A stretch of DNA of 64,000 bases, from NCBI RefSeq assembly GCF_025698545.1, contig NC_068575.1, positions 62,319,980-62,383,979 of the forward strand. The letters run 5' to 3'. The translations under genes were made by a program, and so were the position numbers. The notes under the pieces were generated by a model. It did no database searches and was not told the origin of the DNA. It saw nothing but the letters and a program-made list of their open reading frames with translations. Source of the stretch: Gossypium raimondii (taxonomy: Eukaryota; Streptophyta; Magnoliopsida; Malvales; Malvaceae). Shown here one piece after another: positions 46,720 through 57,200 of the stretch (its first letter is position 1; each line of letters starts with the position of its first letter).

Positions 46720-46730
46720 CTATAAAAATG
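46720..46730 (+). promoter_or_regulatory. TATA box of the TFL1/BFT-type gene
   Basis: CTATAAAAATG lies about 80 bp upstream of the ATG at 46801, a typical distance. No upstream ATG precedes the start apart from frames that are not conserved. Confidence 0.65.
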
Positions 46731-46800
46731 CTTTCATACTCTTTCAAATCTATTGCATCAGAGCAGCTTCAAAACATACATACATATCGTCTTGTTCATC

Positions 46801-47584
46801 ATGTCAAGGGTCCCTGAGCCACTTACCGTTGGGAGAGTTATAGGAGAAGTGGTGGACAATTTCACCCCAAGTGTTCAAATGACGGTAACGTACAACCCCA
46901 ACAAACAAGTCGCCAATGGCCATGAGCTCATGCCTGCTGCCATCTCTGCTAGGCCTCGTGTTGAAATCGGCGGCAACGACATGAGAGACGCTTACACTTT
47001 AGTAAGTTCCACCATAAACCCTTGCATTCTACAGTCATGTATATAGTTGTTTTTCTATCTTATTTTCCTTTTGCTATCTTTGTATAGATCATGACAGACC
47101 CCGACGCTCCAAGCCCTAGTGACCCCTTCTTGAGAGAACATTTGCACTGGTTTGTATCAATATAAACTGTATATATGTTTATAATTTGTAACATTTTCAG
47201 CCATTAACGTATATTTTCTGTTGCAGGATGGTTACCGACGTTCCTGGTACTACCGATGTTTCGTTTGGTGAGTTTCGGAAACCCAATTTCAATATATATA
47301 TATATGCATTTTATAATCTATGGAAATTTAGGGCTGAATTTAATCGATTTTAAACGACGACGACAGGGAGGGAAGTTGTTAGCTACGAGACTCCAAATCC
47401 GGCGGTCGGCATCCACAGATACGTGTTCATACTTTTCAAACAGAGAGGAAGAAGAACGGTGAAGTCACCGTCTTCGAGGGATTACTTCAACACCAGGAGG
47501 TTCTCGGCGGAGAACGGTTTGGGTCTTCCGGTAGCGGCGGTGTACTTCAATGCCCAGAGAGAAACTGCTGCAAGAAGAAGATAA
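46801..47584 (+). CDS. TFL1/BFT-type PEBP (floral repressor family)
   Basis: Phosphatidylethanolamine-binding-protein family regulator of 173 residues. Four exons: 46801-47001 (201 bp), 47088-47149 (62), 47227-47267 (41), 47367-47584 (218). The 62- and 41-bp middle exons are diagnostic of the FT/TFL1 family. Ligand-pocket motifs [10 protein letters not shown] and GIHRYVF are present. Two residues that separate repressors from florigens are TFL1-type: His85 (in REHLHW; FT has Tyr) and Asp140 (in [12 protein letters not shown] has Gln). The protein is therefore predicted to compete with FT for FD/14-3-3 and delay flowering or maintain meristems. DPDAPSPS and the KQRGRR segment lean to the BFT branch, while the ending ETAARRR is TFL1/CEN-like; the branch is not settled. 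An AATAAA lies at 47613-47618. Confidence 0.95.
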
Positions 47585-48598
47585 CTATGGCTGCCCCATA
47601 GACATTAAGTATAATAAAATGAAGGAAAAATTAACAATCTATTGACCTGTCCTTGGTTTAGGGATTGACACGTATGGTTTCTAGCAGATTAGTTCTACAG
47701 TTAAGAATCAATCTAGTGCGCTGTCGACTGTTGGGTTGGGCGACTCTTATTATCATGTAAGAACTAGGTTTCGGTTCTGCCTGTCTGCGTCAAAAAAACC
47801 ATTCTTCGTCGCCAATGATGTTATGGTATTGGGTTATTACTATACGATGCGTTGCTATTGTCGCTTGTGTAAAATGTCTAATATTTCAACAACAAAAAAT
47901 GATTTTATATTTCTTTAGTTGTATAAAAAAATATTTTTATATTTACACCTGTTAAACAAATAATATATTATTTGATGCTTGAGTTTGATTTCGATGTTCA
48001 ATTTGATACTTGAATTTTTTTGTCTCAATTACCAAATTAAACACTTAAATTTAACTTCAATGATTAATTTGATACCTATATATTTTTTGAAATTAAATTC
48101 TTATCTTTTTATTAAAGCAAACATGGTGTCATTTGATATGGGTATCAAATTGAGATTAAAAATATTAACTTAAACATTAAAGTAAAATTTAGTTAACAAA
48201 TGATATATTAACTGAAAAATTGATAATATAATCAAAATTATATGATGAGGTCAAGTCTCACCATACACAATTGTAATGTGTGATTACATGAGAATTATGT
48301 TACGTTCCTTCTAATTCTTTATCCGTTATGCTTTGCATTGATTTAATTTGATATTTTAGTTGCTCTTACATTACTTGATTGTATTTGTAATATTAAAACT
48401 TTAAAATAATAAAAAAACACTTACTGTTTTGTAAGAAAAATATATAAAAGAAACTGCTGCTCTTATTAGTTTCCATTTTACCACCACCATTGCTTATTAC
48501 CCATTAAAAAAGAAAGAAAAAAACAGGGCGGTATCCATATTCCATGGCGTTATTAGATTTTCCTACCCAATTAAGCATGCAGCACCACTGCTTTTCTT
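47585..48598. other. Spacer between the PEBP and FIL1-like genes
   Basis: The PEBP 3' UTR (AATAAA at 47613) is followed by AT-rich text. The stretch 47945-48230 carries loosely inverted ends (GTTAAACAAATAATATATTA near the left, TTAACAAATGATATATTAAC near the right) and looks like a decayed MITE. No gene is seen. Confidence 0.4.
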
Positions 48599-48919
48599 TC
48601 AAGCACAAGTGAGTGGTGGGAGATTGCATTGAGAAGGGAGTCGAGAAGCGATCCTTAGAGTGCTGCAAAGGCAATCATGGTGCACCGATTGGAGTGCGTT
48701 ACAGCAGTCAATGCTAGGGTTAGCCACAGCTGCACCGGGCACCACGAAAGGTGCGCACACGTTCAGGCTCGTCAGCTCGGTCGGGCAGCTTTGTGCATTT
48801 GTAGTATGGGTCTGCACTGCCACTGAAACCACCAAAACAAGTAGTGCTACGGCAGCGGATCGGGAACTGAGAGATACAAGTGATTTGAGACTTACCATGA
48901 TTTCTTGCTGGTTTTTCAT
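48599..48919 (-). CDS. FIL1/A9-like secreted eight-cysteine protein (LTP/protease-inhibitor family)
   Basis: Small single-exon gene of 106 residues. Signal peptide about 1-42 (hydrophobic core AAVALLVLVVSVAVQ, cleavage likely near TTNA). The mature part has the full eight-cysteine motif: Cys45, 55, 72, 73, 83, 85, 98 and 105, spaced C-x9-C-x16-CC-x9-C-x-C-x12-C-x6-C. The CAPFVVPG, CCNALQSVHHDCLC and LPSQCNLPPLTC segments resemble stamen/tapetum proteins FIL1 and A9, so anther expression and a role in pollen wall or lipid transfer are plausible but inferred. The ATG at 48919 is chosen: the in-frame codon further upstream at 48937 is GTG, and the TATA box is at 48951-48957. Confidence 0.88.
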   Translation of the reverse strand: MKNQQEIMVSLKSLVSLSSRSAAVALLVLVVSVAVQTHTTNAQSCPTELTSLNVCAPFVVPGAAVANPSIDCCNALQSVHHDCLCSTLRIASRLPSQCNLPPLTCA

Positions 48920-48950
48920 TTTTTGAGATTTATTCACTGCGATTTTTTGT

Positions 48951-48957
48951 ATTTATA
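48951..48957 (-). promoter_or_regulatory. TATA box of the FIL1-like gene
   Basis: Minus-strand TATAAAT lies 32 bp upstream of the chosen ATG (48919), which implies a very short 5' UTR. Confidence 0.65.
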
Positions 48958-48959
48958 GA

Positions 48960-50074
48960 TTGGAATTTGGGAGTTGATCAGTGTGATGATCGATTGTGTG
49001 AGTTACCTAAGGTTTTTTTAGAACAGTTGGTGGGTTCATTTCTCGTGGATGTATGACTTGGGCCAAATTTTGAAATTGAAAAATTTTTGATAACATAATT
49101 CAAAGGGATCTTAAAAATATTCGAGATTAAGTTTAAGTTTTTTTATTAATGTTTTTATATATTTAATAATTAATTTAATAACCATTTTATTTAAATTCAA
49201 ACTGAGTCATACAAGTGAACAAAAAATTCTTTATTCAAGTCCAGCCAAGCTGATCACATTAGGCTAATTAATATTCTTTTTCACTATATCTTTTAATATT
49301 AGAAAAAAATCACCTTTTACTAAAGTTGGATTAGATGTAACGGTAAGATAGTTGCATCAATCTTTTAATTATTAGATTGATAGTCGAACTGATCAGACCG
49401 TTAATTTTTAGTTTGATCGTCAGTCCAACAATAAATAAAGAATTAAAAATTTTATAAACTAGTTTAATCGTGGTTTTTTTATCTCAGTTTCTAATTTAAT
49501 TGGTTCGACCGACTGGTCCGATTTGGTTAAAATAACATCGGATTGTACTCTTAAAAAGAGAACTTAAGTTTGAAAACTGAAGTTGACATTGTTAACATAA
49601 ATAATCACGGATTCTGAAAAGATTAGTATTTATGCACCATATATAGCATAGGAATTGAAATTTTAATGGTTAATAGATTTAATGGTTGTCGTTTGAATTA
49701 AAATTAAAATTCTAAAATTTTAAAAGCATAAGGATTAAAAATATCAAATTGAAGAATAATGATTAAATCCACTACTTACGGAACAAAATAACAAATTTTA
49801 GTCTAATGATTTATTTGTTACCATTTGGTTCATGACTAAAATTTAAAATTTTGAAAATATAGAGATTAAAATTGATCAATTAAAAATAAGAATAAAATTC
49901 ATAATTTACAATATATAGACTAGTTGTAAAATTTACCACTATTTTTAAATCTTATCATTTAAGATAATGTCCTAATAATATCTCCAACACGACATTATAA
50001 TAAAGGTTTAAGGTTGAGTTGTTGTTGCTTTTTTTAATAGTTCGTTGAGGTAAAAATATCATGTAAACTTTTGT
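48960..50074. other. AT-rich spacer, no gene seen
   Basis: No conserved frame and no well-bounded repeat. Text such as TAAAATTTGAAAATATAGAG suggests further old non-autonomous elements. Confidence 0.45.
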
Positions 50075-50322
50075 ATTAAAAGTCGATTGTATTTTGTTCC
50101 ATTTATATCAAGAGTAAATTGAGCCTTTTATTAAACATTTCATCTAATTCTATTGTTATCATTGTAGGCTAGTATAAGGTAACATGTGACATGTCACCTG
50201 TAACTATCTGATTATTTCATTAACCAAACCGATTTTTAACAGAAGAAATGCATAAAATTTGTAACACAAAAGATGGATTTACTTTTTAATCTAATGCATA
50301 AAAATTAATTTACTCATTTTTT
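50075..50322. mobile_element. MITE-like repeat abutting a foldback element
   Basis: The phrase ACATTTCATCTAATTCTATTGTTA (50138-50161) matches 62228-62252, and the remainder is roughly colinear with 62130-62425. It ends directly against the foldback element that starts at 50323. Confidence 0.5.
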
Positions 50323-51018
50323 AAAGGGTAAACTACCAAAATAGTCACTTTTGTTTACCTCAAGTTACATTTTAGTCACTTATGTTTGAAATGTTACGTT
50401 TTAGTCACTTACGTTATCACGTTGTAACAATTTAATCACTGAGCTGTTAATTGTCGTTAATGGTGTAACGGTAAGTTGACGTGGCACGTTAAATCATCAT
50501 TTCAAACAAAAATTTTAGGTTAATTTATACAATCAATCCCCATATTTTTTCGTTTTGAGCAATTTAATTTTTTCTTCTATGTTCTTTTAACTTTCTTTTT
50601 TCTTCTTTATTTTCCATTCTCTTCTGCTTCTCTTTCTGTTTTCGTCACTTCTCCATTTCTTTTAACGTAGTTTTTCTATGTTTTCCATTTGTTAAAACTA
50701 ATCCCTATACTTTTATTTTTTTGAACAATTTAAATTTTTTCGAGTGAGGCGAGCTTGTGGACTAGTTTTAACAAATGAAAAACATAGAAAAACTATGTTA
50801 AAAGAAATGGAGAATGGAGGAAAACAGAGGGAGAAGCAGAAGAGAATGGAAAAAAAAAAAGAAAGTTAAAAGAATATAAAAGAAAAAAATTAAATTGCTC
50901 AGTGACTAAAATGTTACAACACGATAACGTAAGTGACTAAAACTTAATATTTCAAACATAAGAGACTAAAATGTAACTTGAGGCAAATAAAAGTGTTTAT
51001 TTTGGTAGTTTACCCTTT
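50323..51018. mobile_element. Foldback element upstream of RPB6
   Basis: AAAGGGTAAACTACCAAAAT at the left end is repeated inverted at the right end. Pairing runs through CACTTTTGTTTACCTCAAG, TTACATTTTAGTCACTTATG, TTTTAGTCACTTACGTTATC and TAATCACTGAGC, then from the AATTTAATTTTTTC block to TTGTTAAAACTA (50689-50700 with 50763-50774). This leaves a ~62-nt loop. The left arm has about 110 extra bases after CACTGAGC that the right arm lacks. No transposase. Resembles Mutator-like long-TIR MITEs, but target duplication is unclear. Confidence 0.82.
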
Positions 51019-51183
51019 TTATCTTTAAATCGGCTATAACTAAGGAGAATTCTAGAACATAAAACCTCTATTTGTTTAGTTAGGGCTTTACAGAGACGAA
51101 GCAGGGAAGTAAAAGTTTTGACCTTTTGAGAAAAATCCTGCGAGAATCCACTCTCTCCATAGTTTCTTCAAGCAAAACCTACG

Positions 51184-52615
51184 ATGGCGGACGACGACTA
51201 TAATGATATGGACATGGGGTTCTTCTCTATCTCACTCTTTGTTCCTTTATATGTGCTTTTAATTTGCTTTTTATGTAGTCGATTCGATAATTTGATTATA
51301 TTTCCCTGTTTTTATTGAAATTCGGATAATCTAATCAAATCCAAGAAGTGGGTTTGTTTTAGTTTTCGCTCTTCGATTGTTTTGGGAATAAAATTAGGGT
51401 ATGGGAAATTTTCTCTTATGAACCCTAATGTTTACAAACAACCAAACAGAGGGCAAAATTTTCTTTTTGGTTGGAACGTAGTGTGTTTCTTATGCATTGT
51501 TGCTTAAGAACTTAACTGTGGGATGTTGATATTGTTGCTGTAGATATGAGGATGAGCCACCAGAGCCTGAGATTGAAGTAAGGATTTTTTTTAAAAACTA
51601 CATTGTTTGTTGTAAGAAATCGAATGTGAACTGATAAAGTTATTTACTGTGTGTTGAATTGTCTTTATGGTGAACAGGAAGGAGCTGAGGAGGATTTGGA
51701 AAACAATAACAACGATGATGTTCCTCTAGAACCTATCGAAACTGAAGACAATGTAGACCAAGATGCTAAAGACAAAACTACTCGTAAAACATCAAAGTAT
51801 ATGACCAAATACGAGCGTGCTAGAATCTTGGGTACCCGAGCCTTGCAAATCAGGTTTGCTTAGTAACCTTTTAGAATCTCGTGTACCTTGAATGGTTTTG
51901 ATTTTGTTGTATGATTCGATAATTTTATTTGTTGTTGTTTGTCCTGATGAGCAGTATGAATGCACCTGTTATGGTTGAGTTGGAAGGTGAGACCGACCCA
52001 CTTGAGGTATGATTATGTTAATGATTGCATTTGATTTTGAGTTATAAAAAGAATTTGATAACGCTGTAACCATAGGTTAGCTTAGTATAAAGTTAAGAGA
52101 TTGCCACTTGGTTTTCCTACTTGACAATACATGTTTTGAATACCTATATGTATAAAACCACACTGGCTTTCAGGCTTCAGCCTTTGATTTAATATGGAAT
52201 CAAGACTAAATAGATGAATTAGGGTTTAACTCTGTTAATGTCTACTATCACATTAGCGCGGAATATGGTCCACAAGCCATCTTCCTGCCAGTCCGTATGC
52301 AATATACACGTGATACTGCCGACAACAATAGATTTGGTTTTTTCTTTGCTATAACTCGATTCTTTTGCATTTATACTAGATTGCCATGAAGGAGCTTCGA
52401 GAGCGGAAAATACCCTTTACCATAAGACGCTACTTGCCTGATGGAAGGTGAGGTTTTTTTGTTTTGGAATTGGGATCTTGTTTTTAATTTACTTGCCTCC
52501 GCTTTAGTTATCCTAATGGATTAAACTTTTGGTATAACATTTCAGTTATGAAGACTGGGGAGTCGATGAGTTGATTGTGGAAGACTCATGGAAGAGACAA
52601 GTCGGAGGCGATTGA
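51184..52615 (+). CDS. NRPB6A: RNA polymerase common subunit RPB6
   Basis: Small subunit shared by nuclear RNA polymerases (ABC23 type; in plants Pol I-V). Six exons: 51184-51218, 51544-51577, 51678-51853, 51955-52006, 52380-52447, 52546-52615, giving 144 residues, the usual plant length. The N-terminal half is acidic ([20 protein letters not shown] onward). The conserved C-terminal core is complete: [60 protein letters not shown], ending [15 protein letters not shown]. The first two coding exons are only 35 and 34 bp. The foldback element at 50323-51018 ends 165 bp before the ATG, so promoter and leader are squeezed or donor-derived. The NRPB6A versus 6B paralogue is not decided. Confidence 0.96.
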
Positions 52616-53302
52616 TTACGTGTTCTTACTTCTCGAATTTGGTGTGTGGTATGTAAGAGTCGTGATGCTTAGATTCAGTCAGTAAATGTAAAAAAGACAA
52701 TCTAGAAGGATGTCTTTGGAACCGTGGTAGTAGACTCGTTTTGAACCCTGTTGTGCTTTTCGACATTAACGTAGTTTATAATGGGAGTTTTGACCCTTTG
52801 AAACTTGTTAGAAATTGGCTATTTTGCATATAACCAAGGTGGTTATTCCTATTTACAAATAGGCTCTGCTTGTGGGTGGTTTACAAATTTTAGTTTAATT
52901 AAAAAAGAAATCAAGCCATTTGCATTCATATAAAAACACAATAATATCTTAAATCATTTGTGTATTCGCATTAGTGGCACCTAAGAGTTGGGGATCAACT
53001 GTAATTTTACTATTATATTAATCTATAATTTCTCAAATTTTTAAAGAAATGTATTGAAATTTTATCAATTTTTAGTCCAAGTCGTGATTGTAATTAATTA
53101 TTTGATGATTTTTAAAGCTTCAATCAAAGTGAAGACCTGCAACTACTGAATTGAAAAATTAAATCCATAAATGAGAAAATGTATATATTAATTACACTGA
53201 AAACCCAAACCTAAACATTTAAGATTTTAAAATTGCCAAGTAACTACTCTTATTTTATTGCTGCCGTTTCCTATGGCATGTTCCATGGTTATTAACATTT
53301 TG
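52616..53302. other. RPB6 3' UTR and AT-rich spacer
   Basis: The 3' UTR probably extends a few hundred bases after the stop. No other gene is seen before the repeat at 53.3 kb. Confidence 0.4.
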
Positions 53303-53850
53303 GGTAATTTATAGTTAAGGTCACTAAACTATTTGATTATTTAACTTCAAAAAGTTTTAAAATGGTCACTGCATAATTCAGAAGTTTTTATTTTAGTACT
53401 GGGTTATTAAAATCGCTACTGTATAACATTCTATGTTTGTACTGTTTGCACCAACTAAAAGCTCTACTTCCTGTTCTCTTCTACAATTCAGTTTTTTTAT
53501 GGAATTGTTTTGATCATTACGAATTTACAAATCAAAATCCAAACAACTTTCTTTTCCAATCTTCAAAACAAACTGTCAAATCGACTTAGATTTAAAATAT
53601 GTTCTCTTACTTGTCTATAGGTATTGATCCACAATTGTTGAAATGTTACTTAGAGCTCACTAGTTAAAATTAAATAAAAAATAAAATAAATTAGCAGTCC
53701 AGTGACATAAGTACTTCCAAATAATTTTTGACTTAAATAAAATGTTTAAATAATTCAGGGATCATTTTTGAATTTTTAAAATTAAGTGACCAAAACATAA
53801 GCTTAATAATAGTTTAAGAATCATTTGTGTAATTTACCATTAACATTAAT
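53303..53850 (+). mobile_element. Dispersed repeat, copy 3 of 3, with weak terminal inverted repeats
   Basis: The most complete copy of the family also at 27771 and 41830. The left end GGGTAATTTATAGTTAAGGTCACTAAACTATT and the inverse of the right end (TGGTAAATTACACAAATGATTCTTAAACTATT) are inverted. Interior words CGACTTAGATTTAAAATATGTTCT, GGTATTGATCCACAA and TTACTTAGAGCTCACTAG match the other copies. Non-coding. Confidence 0.65.
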
Positions 53851-54206
53851 AAAAAGGGTTGTCGGTAAAGATTTTAGATCAGAGCTGAGCTTTTACCTTT
53901 TACCTAAAACAGAAAAAGGACAGAAAAACTTGTAAATATCATATTAATAAAGATACCCAGTCTATTCTCAAGTTCGTTCAATAGATTACACTTGAAATAC
54001 TTGAAAACTGAAAACCCTTAGAAAGGGAAAATTAAAAGAAAAAAAAATCAGGAAATACCTACTTAAGAACAAAAAAAGCTAGTTATGGCACAGTAATACC
54101 ATATTAGAGAGGCAAAAAAAAAATGATTTCAAATATTTTGTACAATGATTTGCCCAAAAGATTCAAACTAGCAGAAAGTCAATGATATGGGGCAAAATTA
54201 TGTTAG
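53851..54206 (-). other. SEUSS-like 3' UTR region
   Basis: Sequence directly 3' of the minus-strand stop at 54207. It should contain the 3' UTR and poly(A) site, which I cannot fix. Confidence 0.4.
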
Positions 54207-57200
54207 TCATGCCTTCCAGCCATAACCAATATTATAGTCAAGGTCATTGTTAAAAAACCCATTATCCATGAAATCATTTGCTATATCCGGAACTGTATCG
54301 TCCTGTGAATGGAGATTCTGGGGCAAATCAGGTTGTCCTCGGTTGAATCTGTTGTCGCCACCGGCAGCTAAAGAGTTGTCGTTTGAAGTGGCTTTGAAAC
54401 TGTTGCTTTGACTCAGTGCAGGCCCTGCAACACTTCCAGACACGGTAGAGGTAGCTGTAGCCAGAGCAGAGGTGTTTCTCCCCGCACTTCCATTCTCATT
54501 CTGCCCATTCACGGACTGCTGTTGAACTCCCGTGTTGTTATTAGACATCTCCTGGAGAAGTTGAACTCCCGTGTTGTTATTAGACATCTCCTGGAGAAGT
54601 TGTTGGATCATTTGTTGTTGTAAAGCCGGATTTCCTTGAGATGACTGCATGTGATTCTGTTGGATTAGGTTATTTGCTGTGACGCTTAATGTATGTTGCT
54701 GAGCTGGTAACGAGGCAGCAGGCCCTTGGAAACTCGAAGATGGACTCTGGTTAGAGTTATTGAAGGAAGATGAGGCTTCCTGATGAAGTGAGTTAGGGTT
54801 TGAATTTATTGAATTTTGCCGAACGAGCAGGTTCTGGTAGTTAGAAAGTGCCAAAGCTGCTTGTGCCGAACCACTTAAAGTTCCTCGACCAGCAGCCATT
54901 TGATGGCTGTTGTTTCTCATTGGATTGTTGTTTATCCCAGGATGCAATGCCATCAGCTTATTGAGGGTATTCCTGTCAGTTGGCAGACCCCGAACATTTG
55001 TTATCTGCTCCATTTCTTGCATTTTTTGCATTTGGAGTTTGGTCGAAGAGGGATGTCGAGGATAGTTCTTCAAGCCCTCTGCAAATACGGTGTTTACAAA
55101 AAACAGGGAATGAGAATAAAAGCTATCCTGTACGACTTACCAATCCAGAGGTCAGAATGGCAACTTGTACGACTTACCAATCGCCCCAGACTTGTTTTCT
55201 CGACAAAAACCTATCAGATCTTTCATGCTGTTGACAACCTCAGCAATCTAACAAATAATGCAAAACAAACTATAAAGAAACTAAAAAAAATATTTGTTTA
55301 CCGGAATATAAATGCACTACGTTAAAACCGTACCTGCAAACACCTCACGTATCTTTTCGAAAAACCTAAGTCATTCAGTGACTGTACTTCCAAACTTTTA
55401 ACAAGCTGTCGTCCAGCTGTTAAGACCCTGAGAGAAAGCAAAAAATGTACTCATAACCTATGCTAATCTTAAAATATATACATGCATCCAGTTGAAGCTC
55501 CTAAAACATAAAGCTCAAGCTAAAATCAACACTATAATTTGAAGACCCTGCAAAACCACTTTTCTGGGTTGCGTCCCTGTGGCTTAATTGCACCTGAGGA
55601 GGGTGAACCATGTAACAAATCAAAAGAACTTCATACTTCCAAGGTTTCTCAAGTGCTCCAATCGAAGAATCAGGATAACATCGTCCACAGGATTTTATAA
55701 AAAGAAAAATAATCACATTTATATGATTAACTCACATATTGCTGTTTGTTTGCAAGTCCTGCTGAGAAACCCCCTCAGCTCCGCCTTCAGAAATTGTGCT
55801 CTGACATTTTTGTGCCACCTGAACTATCTGGTTTACCTACATAATTTATAATTTTGAGTTTATGTCAGATGTCTTTAAAGAACTTAAACAAAATGGACAT
55901 ATGATCAGAAAAGAGCACAAAGATTTATATAGCAGAAAACATTACATGCAAAAGAAACAGAAACAGAGTGAGTTTTTGTTTACACAGGCATCATCCATAA
56001 GTTAGAGCTAATAAGGCACAAACTTTAGTACCTGAGGTGCAACTAAATGACGAGGAAAAAGTTGTTCATGCCTACGTGCACAAAATTCCCAAGACAATAT
56101 CTGAAAAACAGAAACAGTTAATAAGCTATTCCCTAGATTGTCGAGAACGGCAGCAAAATGTGAAACAGGTTTTATATTGACCTTTAAGTCCTGAGTGAAT
56201 ATGATGCGAAGCTGACCCTCACGAACAACACGAAGCTGCTCATATACACTCTCCTGAACAGCTCTTCCATACTCCAACATCATTATTCCAGAAGGAAATC
56301 TACACTCACGGGGCATGTCCAAATATAGAAGTTCATCAATTACTCCACTGCCAAATTTGATTTCATTAAGTCTGGGAAGTACATCAAAAGTTGCCTCTGT
56401 AAACATGAGTAATTAGTTAGTCAAAATCCAGTATGTGTCTCAGATGCTAAGTTGCAAGGCCATATGTTTTCAACTAGTCAGACAAAATAAGCGTATTAAC
56501 AATGGAGTCTACAAGTCCATAGAACGTTAAAAATCACTAGACTTTAGGTGAAGTTGGTTAAATCCATAAGTATGAGTCAATAAATGTTCATTTCAAGTCA
56601 TTGGTACATAATGAAAAGGCGTATTCTAGGGGAGTTTTAACTGAAAGGAATACCAATTATTCTAACATAACCCTAAAAATTCAAGAAATTCCATTTCCAT
56701 CTTCAGTCCAATATGTCAATATATGGAGAATGAAAAAATGATATTCTATAATCATAGAAGTCCTAAGATGAAACCAAAAATAAATGAAAAGAAAGTAATT
56801 AGTTTACAGTGGTGTGGTACACATTCACTAACATGCACAATCTATAGAACGCTTGTTTCACATACCCTATTCCTAAAGCGTACTTTTACTAAATCAACTA
56901 ACAAGAATATTCACTCTAGAACAAATGGAATGCTCATAAAATCTCTTACCAAACCCCCTTCCAGACTTCGACCCACAAATGTCACACTGCCAAGCATCCT
57001 GAAATTTACATGAAAGTAAGAATGTTGCATATTTAGAAGACAAGCATTTAATTCAAGAAGGAATGTGATGGAGTATTGCTCATTAAAGAATGCATGCAAC
57101 GTTATCAAATCAGAAAACAACAAAAAATTCAGTAGAAAAGACTAACTTCGAGATAGAAAAATAAATTTTCTAGTTTTACAAAGTAGAAAGAAATAAGCAC

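Noticed and set aside
48920-48937. N-terminal extension MNKSQK of the FIL1-like protein
   Set aside because: The upstream start would be GTG and lies almost at the expected transcription start; the ATG at 48919 gives a normal signal peptide.
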